From DASVEE01 sp036380735 (lineage in GTDB: Bacteria > Acidobacteriota > Thermoanaerobaculia > Gp7-AA8), in the NCBI GenBank assembly GCA_036380735.1, contig DASVEE010000055.1, positions 124,001 to 188,000 of the forward strand: a stretch of DNA of 64,000 bases. Reading direction: 5' to 3'. Positions 50,328 to 59,648 of the stretch are shown here, piece by piece. Positions within the stretch are counted from its first letter, which is position 1. The number at the start of each line of letters is the position of its first letter. A model generated the notes under the pieces. It was not told the DNA's origin. It searched no databases and saw only the letters and a program-made list of their open reading frames with translations. Position numbers and translations under genes: made by a program.

Positions 50328-51490
50328 CATGGTTCCAGCGCGTAGCTCCCGCGGCACAACGTCTCCACCCCACCTTCGCGCACGACGAACGTGTCCTCGA
50401 TGCGCACGCCCAGCTCCTCGTCGGGGAAGTAGAGACCCGGCTCGATCGTGACGATGTCGCCCACCTCGATGAGGTCGCGGTTCGACGGCGTCAGCCCGAA
50501 GAACGGCTTCTCGTGGATGTCGAGCCCCACGCCGTGTCCCAGCGAGTGCACGTACCCCGACAGCGTCGACGGGTGCGACCGCGTCGTCGCGAAGCCGTGC
50601 TCCTCGAAGTAGTCGCAGACGAGCGCCTGATACGAGCTGGCCAGCGTCCCCGGCCGCATCGCATCGCGGGCGCGCTCGAAGGCGATGCGTACGTGTTCGT
50701 GGATGCGGCGCAGCGCGTCCGGAATCGGACCGACGCAGAACGTGCGCGTCAGGTCGAAGAAGTAGCCGCTGTCGCGATCGGCGGGGAAGATGTCGAGGAC
50801 GAGCGGCACGGACGGGCGCAGCTCCGCATTCGCGTCGCCGCGTGAGTGCGGCACGCCGGCGTCGCGTCCCTGCGAGAGGATCGTCTCGTGGTCCTCGACC
50901 ATCCCAAGGCGGGCGATCTCGAACGAGACGAACTCCTTCAGCTCGCCGAGCTTCCGCACTTTCCCCTCGCGCAGCAGCGCGCGCACGCCGTCGACGACCT
51001 GCTCCGTCCGTTCGCCGACCGAGCGGATCTTCTCGATCTCCCACTCCTCTTTCCGCTTGCGCGCGAGCTGGATGAGATCCTCGCCGCCGCCGCGATGGAC
51101 GCGGTTGCCGAGGCGCTCCAGGACGCCGTGGTAGAGGTGGACCGGGACGTTGCCATAGAACGCCACCGTCTCCTCCGCGCCCAGCTCGCGCAGCACCACG
51201 TCGAAGAGCTCCGCGTAGCCGTCCACCGGCGTGGCGGCGTTGCGGAAGATGCGGTCGTGGTCGAACTCGTGGACGAGGCGCACTTCGAGCCCGGTCGCTG
51301 CCGCTTCCTCACGCTCCATCGGATAGGTGACGAGCACCGGCTCGCGGCCGGCGACTTTGATGGCGTAGCCGCGCGTGACTTTCGCGCCGCGCGCCAGCCA
51401 GCGAAACGACGCATGCATCGCCTCGTGCATCGGCACGACCACGGTGCCGATGCCGCGCTCGCGCATCAGCCGGTCGAGATCACTGAGCAT
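50327..51490 (-). CDS. M24-family aminopeptidase (Xaa-Pro type)
   Basis: The 387-residue protein has a creatinase-like N-terminal domain and the pita-bread metallopeptidase domain. The five metal ligands are visible: Asp in LVLDIFPAD, Asp in FFDLTRTFCVG, His in HSLGHGVGLDIHE, Glu in TIEPGLYFP and Glu in RIEDTFVV. It releases the N-terminal residue from peptides, often Xaa-Pro. Its start overlaps the DUF5995-like gene by 11 bp. The protein lacks a signal peptide, so it acts in the cytoplasm. Confidence 0.92.
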   Translation of the reverse strand: MLSDLDRLMRERGIGTVVVPMHEAMHASFRWLARGAKVTRGYAIKVAGREPVLVTYPMEREEAAATGLEVRLVHEFDHDRIFRNAATPVDGYAELFDVVLRELGAEETVAFYGNVPVHLYHGVLERLGNRVHRGGGEDLIQLARKRKEEWEIEKIRSVGERTEQVVDGVRALLREGKVRKLGELKEFVSFEIARLGMVEDHETILSQGRDAGVPHSRGDANAELRPSVPLVLDIFPADRDSGYFFDLTRTFCVGPIPDALRRIHEHVRIAFERARDAMRPGTLASSYQALVCDYFEEHGFATTRSHPSTLSGYVHSLGHGVGLDIHEKPFFGLTPSNRDLIEVGDIVTIEPGLYFPDEELGVRIEDTFVVREGGVETLCRGSYALEP

Positions 51491-52262
51491 TCAGCGCCTC
51501 GATGTTCTTCACGATGTCGCGGCTCTCGAACGCCGCCACGGCGGCCAGCATCTCCCGCAGCGGAGCGGGCGGCGAGAGGACATCGGCGCCGAGCTTCGCC
51601 ACCTTCGCGTCCTGCTGCGCGATCTGGAAGATCTGGTCCTTCGGCTGCAGCGAGGCGAGCATCGAGGCGAACGCCCAGGCGTCGGCGCGAACGAAGTCGA
51701 GGGTGATGTCGATCGCGTCGATCTCGTACTTCGAGAAGAGCTTGTAGAAGTCGCCCATGACGGGGCTGAGCTCGTCGAGCTCGGAGAGGACGCCGCTCAC
51801 CTCCGACGCCAGCACGGCGTTGACCGTGTTGAAGTCGTTACGCAGCGAGGGTAGATCGGCGCCGGGGGCGACCTCCTGCGCGGCGATGCCGAGGTCGAGG
51901 TCGATGTGCGCGTTGACGCCGGCGAGGAGCTGTTGGACGATGATGGGCGCCGGCTGCTCCGCCCCCTCGAACGCCGTCTTCCAGCTCTGCGTGATCGGCG
52001 GGAAACGTGCCGGGTTGAACCAGGCGTTCAGCGCCGCGAAGTAGCGGCTGGCGAACGTCACGTCGAGCTGCTGCATCCGCGGCCCGTTCTCGAACTTCCC
52101 CTCGGCGATGGCCTGCTTGATGGCCACCGTGATCTTCTTGTAGAGCGCTCCGAAGTACCCGAGGCGGCTTTGCTGGGCGATGGACCAGCCGATGATGGTG
52201 TCGATGGCGGCGATGACGTCGTCGATGGTTTTGATATTGGTGATCGGGGGAAGCGGTTGCAT
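51480..52262 (-). CDS. DUF5995-like protein, unknown function
   Basis: The 260-residue protein is mostly helical (IDDVIAAIDTIIGWSIAQQS, LGYFGALYKKITVAIKQAIA, FASRYFAALNAWFN). I recall this pattern from DUF5995-type proteins, which have no known role. There is no signal peptide or motif of known enzymes. An N-terminal MQPLPPITN with ATG at 52262 is consistent. It overlaps the M24 peptidase gene by 11 bp, so the two are co-translated; a shared function is possible but unproven. Confidence 0.65.
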   Translation of the reverse strand: MQPLPPITNIKTIDDVIAAIDTIIGWSIAQQSRLGYFGALYKKITVAIKQAIAEGKFENGPRMQQLDVTFASRYFAALNAWFNPARFPPITQSWKTAFEGAEQPAPIIVQQLLAGVNAHIDLDLGIAAQEVAPGADLPSLRNDFNTVNAVLASEVSGVLSELDELSPVMGDFYKLFSKYEIDAIDITLDFVRADAWAFASMLASLQPKDQIFQIAQQDAKVAKLGADVLSPPAPLREMLAAVAAFESRDIVKNIEALNAQ

Positions 52263-52286
52263 GGTCGCGGATTATCGCGGTTTCGG

Positions 52287-52334
52287 CGATGGGACCGATA
52301 GGACGAATGGGACCTATGGGACGAATAGGACAAC
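52287..52334. repeat. Family A array, single arm
   Basis: GATGGGACCGATAGGACGAAT and following units lie between two divergent genes. No second arm is seen. Confidence 0.75.
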
Positions 52335-52370
52335 ACCCGGCACCATTCTCGCTTCGCCAGCCGAGTCCGG

Positions 52371-53066
52371 ATGTTTGAGCTGAAAGTCATGTCGTACAAC
52401 ATCCAGGGGCACGCGGCGGCGCGGCGGTCGGATCACATTCCGAAGCTGGCCGAGGTGATTGCCGCTGTGGGAGCAGACGTCGTTGGGCTGCAGGAAGTGC
52501 ATTGCCGGACGCGCGCTTCATCCGCCCATCAGGGGGAGCAGCTCGCCGCGCTCACCGGGATGAACCTCCAGTTCGGCCGGAGCTGCGGCATGGACGGCGG
52601 AGACTACGGGAACGCGATCCTCACGCGCGGCACCGTCGACCACTTCTTCGTCTATCCGCTGCCGGGGTCGGGGGAGCCGCGGTCGGTGCTGCAGGCCGAC
52701 ATCTCGGTCAACGGGGGTAAGTTCTCTTTCTTCGTCACGCACCTCGCCGCCTGGGGACGATTGCTCAAGGTCGCGCGTATGCGGCAGATCGCGGAGCTCG
52801 GCGACATCATCGCGCGCGGTGCACTGCCGCACGTCCTCGTCGGCGACTTCAACGTGCCGCCGGCGGCGGACGAGATCCGCACGCTGCTTTCGCACGGTCA
52901 TCTCCGCAACGTCGGCGACACGCAGGAGGTCACGTTCCCCATGACGCGGCAGCGCCTCGACTACGTCTTCTGCGATCCGCGCTGGGAGTTCGTCGACTCC
53001 GAAGTCATCCGCCGCGGCCCGTCCGATCACTGGCCGCTCGTCGTCCGGCTGCGGTTGCGGGATTGA
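52371..53066 (+). CDS. Endonuclease/exonuclease/phosphatase-family hydrolase
   Basis: The 231-residue protein begins ELKVMSYNIQGHAAARR and has the EEP active residues: Asn in MSYNIQ, Glu in VGLQEVHC, Asp/Asn in VLVGDFNVPP, and Asp-His in GPSDHWPLV. No signal peptide is seen. Close relatives act on DNA, phospholipids or inositol phosphates. The neighbouring cardiolipin synthase gene, 1 bp downstream, makes a lipid-phosphodiester role plausible but not shown. Confidence 0.88.
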   Translation: MFELKVMSYNIQGHAAARRSDHIPKLAEVIAAVGADVVGLQEVHCRTRASSAHQGEQLAALTGMNLQFGRSCGMDGGDYGNAILTRGTVDHFFVYPLPGSGEPRSVLQADISVNGGKFSFFVTHLAAWGRLLKVARMRQIAELGDIIARGALPHVLVGDFNVPPAADEIRTLLSHGHLRNVGDTQEVTFPMTRQRLDYVFCDPRWEFVDSEVIRRGPSDHWPLVVRLRLRD

Positions 53067-53067
53067 T

Positions 53068-54333
53068 GTGACGATCCCCATCTGGGTCCTCGCCCTCGTT
53101 GCACTGACGATCGTCATCCTGATCCTCATCATCTGGTCTCTCAAACGCCGCTCCCATCCCCGCCTGACGTTCGAGAACGACCTCGGCATCCAGGAACTGG
53201 CGTCGTCGATCGCCGGGGTCACGCAGAGCACGTTCGTCGAAGGGAACCGCATCGAGCTGGTCCAGAACGGCGAGTTCTTCGAGTGGGTCATGCGCGATCT
53301 CCGCACGGCGCAGCATTCCATCAATCTCGAGTCGTTTCTGGCCAAGGACGGGGAGGTCACGCGCGGTCTCGCCGAGGTGCTGGCGGCGAAAGCGCGCGAG
53401 GGCGTGCACGTGCGCGTGATGCTCGACGCCAGCGGCGGACGCAAGTTCGGCAAGGCCTCGTTGAAGCAGATGAAGGAAGCGGGGGTGAAGGTGAAGGAGT
53501 ACCACCCCCTCCACATCGTCAACCTCGGGAAGCTCAACAACCGCGATCACCGGAAGATCGTCGTGGTCGACGGAAGGCTCGCGTACGTCGGCGGCCACTG
53601 CCTCGTCGACACGTGGCTCGGCGACGCGGAGGACAAGAAGCACTTCCGCGACATCTCCGCGCGCGTCCAGGGACCGGTCGTGCGGCAATTGCAATCCGCC
53701 TTCACCGAAAACTGGATGGAGGAAAGCGGCGAGGTCCTGGGCGGCGACGAATACTTCCCGACCATGGAACCGGCCGGTGCTACGCGCGCGCATGTCGTGT
53801 ACGTCTCGCCCGCCGGCAGCCCGTCGGCCGTCGAGCTGCTCCACTACATGGCCATCCACGCCGCGCAGAAACGGATCACCGTGCAGAACCCCTATTTCCT
53901 GCCCGACAAATCGGCGCGCGATGTCCTCATCGACGCGGTGAAGCGCGGCGTCGAGGTACGCATCATGATCCCCCACGAGTCGGCCAGCGACGCCCCGATC
54001 GTCCAGCACGCGAGCCACCATCACTACGGCACGTTGCTCAAAGGAGGCGTGAGGCTCTTCGACTACCGCCGCACGCTGCTGCACCAGAAGGTCATCACCA
54101 TCGACGGCTGCTGGTCCGCGATCGGCTCGACGAACTTCGACAACCGGTCGTTCGAGGTGAACGACGAGGTGTCGATGGTCGTCTACGACGAAGCCATCGC
54201 CCAGGAGCTGGAGCGCACCTTCGACGAAGACCTGCAATACGCCACCGAAGTGAAGCTGGATGAATGGCGCAAACGCCCGGTAAGCCACAAGCTGCGCGAC
54301 TTTTTCATGTTTCTGGTGGGGGAACAGTTGTAG
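53068..54333 (+). CDS. Cardiolipin synthase / phospholipase D-like protein
   Basis: The GTG start lies one base after the previous stop. The 421-residue protein has one N-terminal transmembrane helix (WVLALVALTIVILILIIW) and two HKD motifs: NRDHRKIVVVDGRLAYVGG near residue 155 and HQKVITIDGCWSAIGSTNFD near 335. HKD enzymes of this form condense two phosphatidylglycerols to cardiolipin. It follows the EEP gene in one operon. The second motif has Gln after His (HQK), as is usual. Confidence 0.9.
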   Translation: MTIPIWVLALVALTIVILILIIWSLKRRSHPRLTFENDLGIQELASSIAGVTQSTFVEGNRIELVQNGEFFEWVMRDLRTAQHSINLESFLAKDGEVTRGLAEVLAAKAREGVHVRVMLDASGGRKFGKASLKQMKEAGVKVKEYHPLHIVNLGKLNNRDHRKIVVVDGRLAYVGGHCLVDTWLGDAEDKKHFRDISARVQGPVVRQLQSAFTENWMEESGEVLGGDEYFPTMEPAGATRAHVVYVSPAGSPSAVELLHYMAIHAAQKRITVQNPYFLPDKSARDVLIDAVKRGVEVRIMIPHESASDAPIVQHASHHHYGTLLKGGVRLFDYRRTLLHQKVITIDGCWSAIGSTNFDNRSFEVNDEVSMVVYDEAIAQELERTFDEDLQYATEVKLDEWRKRPVSHKLRDFFMFLVGEQL

Positions 54334-54364
54334 AGCCACGGCGAACCACAGTGACACGGGGTGG

Positions 54365-55273
54365 CTAAGCCAGCGTTCCCACATCCATCAGCAGTTCTTC
54401 CACCGCATCCTTCCGCACGCCGGCCCTTTCCACTTCGCCGCGCAGCGTCAGCAGCAGTTTGTCGATCCTCTTGTAGAGCTTCTTCTGGTCGAGGTGCAAG
54501 CGCTGGGCGATCTCGGGGACTTTGCGTGCTTCCCAGAAGCGCATGCGGAGGATGCACTGGTCCTCGGCGTCGAAGCCGTTCATCACGGCGTCCATCGTGC
54601 GGACGGCAGTCTGCGCGGTGCGCGCGCGGTCGCGTGCAAGCAGCCGGTCGTCGGCGGCGCAGTCGGCCACGGCTTCGACGGTCATCCCATCGCGCACGAG
54701 CACCGGGCGGGGGCGGCGGATCGGGAGGCGTACGTAGATCGCTTCCAGCTCCGCGGGGGTGTACGTCGTGCCGGAGCGGCCGACCAGTACCTGCGAGGCC
54801 TCGGTGTACGAATAGCCGTCGCGCGTCAGCATCCGCTCGAGCGTCACCGCCTTGTCGCCGAGCCGCTTTGCCTCGGCCGACGGGCGCCACTTGCCCCACA
54901 TCTCGATCCGCTGCTGGTTGAAGATCCGCTGGATGACGGTCGTGAGGTACGTCGGCAGCGACGAGCGGTGCTCGAACTTGCGGATGATCGCGTAGTCGTT
55001 CTCGATGAGCCGCAGCTTCACCTCGGCAATCAGCTCGCACGTCTCGTCGTCCGTGAGGTGATTGCGGCGGCAGATGAACGCCGTGATCCGTTCGATCGTC
55101 TGGAGGTTGGCGAGGAACGTCTTCTGCGCCTCCTCGCGCGCGTGATGCTCGGTCACGATCGTGCGTACCGCGTCGACGGCGGGCGACGGGTTGATGCCGC
55201 CGCTGCGGAGCTCCTCGTGGATCTGGGCGAGTGGGGCATGCTCACAGTACTCCTCGTCGTGTGGGTCGATCAT
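54365..55273 (-). CDS. Sigma-70-like RNA polymerase factor
   Basis: The 302-residue protein (ATG 55273, AAGGAGCGGCC upstream) has a region-2-like helix set (LIAEVKLRLIENDYAIIRKF, then EHRSSLPTYLTTVIQRIFN). Its C-terminal region-4 helix-turn-helix is CILRMRFWEARKVPEIAQRL followed by HLDQKKLYKRID. Between them is a 90-residue segment not seen in ECF factors. It begins within the last four bases of the preceding gene (ATGA overlap), which also looks sigma-like, so the two are produced together. Confidence 0.75.
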   Translation of the reverse strand: MIDPHDEEYCEHAPLAQIHEELRSGGINPSPAVDAVRTIVTEHHAREEAQKTFLANLQTIERITAFICRRNHLTDDETCELIAEVKLRLIENDYAIIRKFEHRSSLPTYLTTVIQRIFNQQRIEMWGKWRPSAEAKRLGDKAVTLERMLTRDGYSYTEASQVLVGRSGTTYTPAELEAIYVRLPIRRPRPVLVRDGMTVEAVADCAADDRLLARDRARTAQTAVRTMDAVMNGFDAEDQCILRMRFWEARKVPEIAQRLHLDQKKLYKRIDKLLLTLRGEVERAGVRKDAVEELLMDVGTLA

Positions 55274-55878
55274 GGCCGCTCCTTCTTTCCGACCGAGCGC
55301 GCGAGACGCCGGTTGAGGTTGTAGATCTCTTCGCGGGAGACGCCGAGCTCCGCGGCATACGCCGCCGCGTCTGCACAAAAGTCCTGAGCCAGTAGAGAGA
55401 TGTAGCGATGCATGCGCGCGTCGCCCTGGAACAGCTCGAGGAGCTGTTCGAGCCGCTCGCCGGTGAGGAGGCGGTGCTCGGCGCCGCGGTCGGGATCGAC
55501 GATCTCGTCGGCGGTCACGCCGCCGGGCTCACCGTTCGCCACGATGGAGTGGTGGGGGAGGCGGTTCTCGATCGTGCCGCCGAGGTGATTGATGTCGCTG
55601 CGGACGATGCCGGCGAGGAGCTGGAAGAGGGAGACCGGCTTGTGCCGCTGGCGCTGTCCGCTGAGCAGCTTCAGGAACGCGTCCTGAACGAGATCGCACG
55701 CCAGCAGGCCGCCGGGCGGACGCCACGGCCCGCGCCAGACGTGTTTCCGTACGAGCCGGCTGGCGTACAACACCAGGCGGTGCGTCAGCTCGTCGAGGTC
55801 AACCTCGGCGAGCATCCGGGCAGTCTCCGGATGGAGCTGTCGCGGCTCGTCCGAACCGGAACGCAGGTCAGCACTCAT
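55270..55878 (-). CDS. Sigma-factor-like protein, partner of the next gene
   Basis: The 202-residue protein contains DLVQDAFLKLLSGQRQRHK, a region-2-like pattern, and LGVSREEIYNLNRRLARSVG at the end, a short helix-turn-helix candidate. It lacks a standard region 4. The start at 55878 has no Shine-Dalgarno. The ATGA overlap with the downstream sigma-like gene implies a fixed ratio of the two. It could be a truncated sigma factor, a co-sigma subunit, or an unrelated helical regulator. Confidence 0.6.
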   Translation of the reverse strand: MSADLRSGSDEPRQLHPETARMLAEVDLDELTHRLVLYASRLVRKHVWRGPWRPPGGLLACDLVQDAFLKLLSGQRQRHKPVSLFQLLAGIVRSDINHLGGTIENRLPHHSIVANGEPGGVTADEIVDPDRGAEHRLLTGERLEQLLELFQGDARMHRYISLLAQDFCADAAAYAAELGVSREEIYNLNRRLARSVGKKERP

Positions 55879-56023
55879 GATGGTCTTGATTAGTTAGTGC
55901 CGCCTGAAAAGCCGGATTCGCCACCGGGCGTAGAAAAAAAGTTGGTGGGGGACAGGGGCGCCCGTGACAGGTGCGCAGGCCGTGGCACGGTTGTGGTAAG
56001 TTGATTGCTGCCTTCGGCAACGA

Positions 56024-57901
56024 ATGGAACCTGCAGATCAGCCGCACAGCCGTCGCTACTTCTACACGCTCGCGCTTGCGGCTCTCGGCGTGGTCTATGG
56101 CGACATCGGCACCAGTCCGCTGTACGCGTTCCGCGAGTGTTTCGCCGCCGAGCACCACCTGAAGCCGACGCCGCTGAACATCCTCGGCATCCTCTCTCTG
56201 ATCTTCTGGTCGCTCGTCGTCATCATCTCCATCAAGTACCTCGTCTTCGTCATGCGGGCGGACAACCGCGGCGAAGGCGGCATCCTTGCGCTGATGTCGC
56301 TCGTCCGTCCCAAGCGGTCGAAGCGGCGCGGCGTCCTCATCGGCCTCGGCCTGTTCGGCTCGGCGCTGCTCTACGGCGACGGCGTCATCACGCCGGCGAT
56401 CTCCGTCCTCAGCGCGATCGAGGGGCTGGAGGTCGTCACGCCGGTCTTCTCGCCGTACGTCGTCCCCATCACCATCGTCGTCATCATCGGATTGTTCGCG
56501 CTGCAGAAGTCGGGGACGGCGAAGGTCGGAGCGATCTTCGGGCCGGTGATGATCTTCTGGTTCCTGACGCTCTCCGCGCTCGGCCTCTACCAGATCGTGC
56601 AGGAGCCGATGGTGCTGAAGGCCGTCTCGCCGACGTACGCCATCAACTTCTTCGTCCACAACGGCGTCGCCGGCTGGCTGATCCTCGGCACTGTCTTCCT
56701 CGTCGTCACCGGCGGTGAAGCGCTCTACGCGGACATGGGGCACTTCGGCCTCTCACCGATCCGGCGCGTCTGGTTCTTCTTCGTCTTCCCCGCGCTGCTG
56801 CTCAACTACTTCGGGCAGGGCTCGTACCTGCTGCATTCGCCGGCGGGGATCAAGAACCCCTTCTTCATGATGGCGCCCTCGTGGGCAATTTATCCGCTGA
56901 TCGTCCTCTCGACGATCGCGGCGAGCGTCGCGTCGCAGGCCGTCATCTCCGGCGCGTTCTCGCTGACGCGGCAGGCCGTGCAGCTCGGCTACCTGCCGCG
57001 CATGCGCATCCGCCACACGTCCGCGCGCGAGATGGGGCAGATCTACATCCCCTCGGTCAACTGGCTCCTGATGCTCGCCGCGATCGGTCTCGTGCTGGCC
57101 TTCCGTTCGTCCAGCGCGCTCGCCGCCGCGTACGGCGTGTCGGTCACGACGACGATGCTCATTACGACGCTCCTCCTCGCGCTGATCGCGAAAGAGCGGT
57201 GGCAGTGGAGCATGACCGCCATCCTCGGACTGACGATCCCGTTCCTCATCATCGACATCGCGTTCTTCAGCTCCAACATCATCAAAGTGCCGCACGGCGG
57301 CTGGTTCCCGCTGCTCGTCGCCATCACGATCTACAGCCTGATGACGACGTGGCGCACCGGACGGCGCGTCCTTTCGGACCGTCTCGCCGCGCAGACGCTC
57401 TCCGTCGACGCCTTCCTCCGCGACCTCGGCAACAACCGCATCCCGCGCGTTCCCGGCACCGCCATCTTCATGTCGCGCAGCCCGGAGGGAATCCCCACCA
57501 CGCTGCTGCACAACATCAAGCACAACAAAGTCGTGCACCAGCGCGTCGTACTGCTGACGGTCGAGACCGAGGAGCGCTCGCATCTCGACGCCGAGGAACG
57601 GTTCGAATGGCAGCCGCTCCAGCACGGCGTCTACCGCCTGTCGCTCTACTTCGGCTTCATGGAAGATCCCGACATCCCGAGCGTCCTCGAGAAACTGCCC
57701 CCCGAGCCGGTCTCCTTCAACCCGATGACCACGAGCTACTTCCTCGGCCGCGAAACGCTGATCCCGACGAAACAGCCCGGCATGGCCATCTGGCGCGAAC
57801 ACGTCTTCGCCTGGATGATGAGGAACTCCAGCAGCGCGTCCCAGTTCTTCAACCTGCCGCCCAACCAGGTGATCGAGTTGGGTGCTCAGGTGGAGCTGTA
57901 G
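56024..57901 (+). CDS. kup: Kup-type potassium uptake protein
   Basis: The 625-residue protein has twelve transmembrane helices and the family start LALAALGVVYGDIGTSPLYA, then FVMRADNRGEGGILALMSL and YGDGVITPAISVLSAIEGL. The C-terminal cytoplasmic domain (about 460-625) is complete and ends PNQVIELGAQVEL, the usual Kup terminus. It imports K+ with protons. A TGGTAAGTT sequence about 21 nt before the ATG could be an extended -10. It is divergent from the sigma-like genes. Confidence 0.96.
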   Translation: MEPADQPHSRRYFYTLALAALGVVYGDIGTSPLYAFRECFAAEHHLKPTPLNILGILSLIFWSLVVIISIKYLVFVMRADNRGEGGILALMSLVRPKRSKRRGVLIGLGLFGSALLYGDGVITPAISVLSAIEGLEVVTPVFSPYVVPITIVVIIGLFALQKSGTAKVGAIFGPVMIFWFLTLSALGLYQIVQEPMVLKAVSPTYAINFFVHNGVAGWLILGTVFLVVTGGEALYADMGHFGLSPIRRVWFFFVFPALLLNYFGQGSYLLHSPAGIKNPFFMMAPSWAIYPLIVLSTIAASVASQAVISGAFSLTRQAVQLGYLPRMRIRHTSAREMGQIYIPSVNWLLMLAAIGLVLAFRSSSALAAAYGVSVTTTMLITTLLLALIAKERWQWSMTAILGLTIPFLIIDIAFFSSNIIKVPHGGWFPLLVAITIYSLMTTWRTGRRVLSDRLAAQTLSVDAFLRDLGNNRIPRVPGTAIFMSRSPEGIPTTLLHNIKHNKVVHQRVVLLTVETEERSHLDAEERFEWQPLQHGVYRLSLYFGFMEDPDIPSVLEKLPPEPVSFNPMTTSYFLGRETLIPTKQPGMAIWREHVFAWMMRNSSSASQFFNLPPNQVIELGAQVEL

Positions 57902-57934
57902 GGACGATAGGACGAATGGGACCTATAGGACGGC
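57901..57934. repeat. Family A array, short
   Basis: GGGACGATAGGACGAATGGG follows the kup TAG stop immediately. One arm only. Confidence 0.75.
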
Positions 57935-58089
57935 CGTTGCGCTACGTCGGTGCAGGCGGCCGCCTGCCACTAGCGCCACTTCTGTTTTGCGCCGCGCGCA
58001 GAATGATCACGCTCCGCCGTTCGGGCTACGTGGCGGTGAAGTTCACGTTGGAGCCGGCCGAAGATCGCTAGACGAATGGGCGTTCCGCG

Positions 58090-58095
58090 TAAACT
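58090..58095 (+). promoter_or_regulatory. Putative -10 element, leaderless acyl-CoA dehydrogenase gene
   Basis: TAAACT is 6 nt before the ATG at 58102, without an RBS. The sequence and spacing nearly equal those at 20809. Confidence 0.5.
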
Positions 58096-58101
58096 GCGGT
58101 C

Positions 58102-59619
58102 ATGTCGTTCATTCCCGCTCGCACGACGGTGTCGTACTGGGACGCTTCTCCTGATTTCCGCAATCTGATCCGCCGCAAGCTGCCTGACGCCGCGTGGGCC
58201 TGGGCGGAGCCGCAACTGCAGGCGATGGGTGAGGTCAGCGCGCGCGAGGTCGCACGCCTCGCGTGCATCGCCGACCGGGAGCAGCCGCGCCTCGTGACGC
58301 ACGACTCGTACGGCAACCGTATCGATCGCGTCGACTATCACCCTTCCTATCGCGAAATGGAGCGCATCGCGTACGGCTCGGGGATGATCGCGATGAAGTA
58401 CCAGACGCACGAGCACTCCGCGTGCGCGCCCATCGTCGGCTTCGCGCTCGGCTACCTGTTCGCCATGGCGGAGTCGGGGCTCTACTGTCCGCTGTGTATG
58501 ACGGACGGCGTCGCGCGCGTGCTGACGCGTCACGGCACGCACGAGCAGGCGATGCGCGTCGTCCCGCATCTCACGGCCACGAATCACGATGCGCTCTGGA
58601 CCGGCGCGATGTTCCTCACCGAGCGCGCCGGCGGTTCCGACGTCGGCGCGAACCAGACGATCGCGCGCAAAGCGGCAGATGGGACCTGGCGCCTCAGCGG
58701 ACACAAATGGTTCTGCTCGAATGTGGACGCCCAGGCGGTGCTCGTCACGGCGCGTCCGGAGGGATCGCCGCAGGGGACGCAGGGGCTGCGCACGTTTCTC
58801 CTGCTGACAGAGAACAATCCCGGTTTCCGCATCGAGCGCCTCAAGGAGAAGCTCGGCGTGCGCTCGATGCCGACGGGTGAGGTCACGCTCGACGAGGCGC
58901 CGGCCGAGGAGGTCGGCGGCTTCGAGGCGATGACGGACATGCTGAACCTGTCGCGGCTCTACAACGCCGTGGCGTCGATCGGCGTCATCGGCCGAGCGGT
59001 CGTCGAAGCGCGCAACTACATCGAGCAACGCCACGCCTTCGGGCGGCCGATCATCGAGTGGCCGCTGGCGCAGGAGACCTTCTTCGACATCGAGGCGGAA
59101 CACATCGGTGCGATGCTGCTGACGTTCGAGGCGGTCGAGGCGCTGGCGCGTTCCGACGCCGGCGACGACGAAGGGACGAAGCTGCTGCGCATCCTGACGC
59201 CGATCGCGAAGGCGATGACGGGGAAGCTGGCGGTGCCGTGCGTGTCGGAGGCGATGGAGCTGATCGGCGGCAACGGCTACATCGAGGAGTCGCCGATGCC
59301 TCGGCTGCTGCGCGACGCGCAGGTGCTGCCGATCTGGGAAGGGACGACGAACATCCTCGTGCTCGATGCGCTCCGCGTCGCACACAAGGATGGCACGCAC
59401 GAGCTGCTGCTCTCGCGCATCCGCCGGAACTTCCCGCGCGAGGCGGACGCGCTGGCGTATCGCTTCGCCTCGCTGGACGAGCACGACACGCGCGCGTGGT
59501 TCGACCGCCTCGCCCGGCTCTACGAGCTTTCGCTGCTCATCGAGGCCGGTCACGGCGAGTATGCGGATCGGTTACGAAACAAACCACTCGGGATGTTGCC
59601 CGGCACCAAGTTGCTGTAG
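58102..59619 (+). CDS. Acyl-CoA dehydrogenase family protein (AidB-like)
   Basis: The 505-residue flavoprotein is longer than ordinary acyl-CoA dehydrogenases (about 380) and has the AidB-like layout. An N-terminal extension to residue 95, FLTERAGGSDVGANQT and WRLSGHKWFCSNVDAQAVLV (FAD and substrate region), AMELIGGNGYIEESPMPRLL and VLPIWEGTTNILVLD fit in order. The residue before GTTN is Glu, where catalytic-base and AidB members vary. It may oxidise an acyl-CoA or act in alkylation protection. It is monocistronic or linked to the GT2 gene 29 bp downstream. Confidence 0.88.
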   Translation: MSFIPARTTVSYWDASPDFRNLIRRKLPDAAWAWAEPQLQAMGEVSAREVARLACIADREQPRLVTHDSYGNRIDRVDYHPSYREMERIAYGSGMIAMKYQTHEHSACAPIVGFALGYLFAMAESGLYCPLCMTDGVARVLTRHGTHEQAMRVVPHLTATNHDALWTGAMFLTERAGGSDVGANQTIARKAADGTWRLSGHKWFCSNVDAQAVLVTARPEGSPQGTQGLRTFLLLTENNPGFRIERLKEKLGVRSMPTGEVTLDEAPAEEVGGFEAMTDMLNLSRLYNAVASIGVIGRAVVEARNYIEQRHAFGRPIIEWPLAQETFFDIEAEHIGAMLLTFEAVEALARSDAGDDEGTKLLRILTPIAKAMTGKLAVPCVSEAMELIGGNGYIEESPMPRLLRDAQVLPIWEGTTNILVLDALRVAHKDGTHELLLSRIRRNFPREADALAYRFASLDEHDTRAWFDRLARLYELSLLIEAGHGEYADRLRNKPLGMLPGTKLL

Positions 59620-59648
59620 TCGCGGCTATACTCCGCCGCGGTTCAGCA

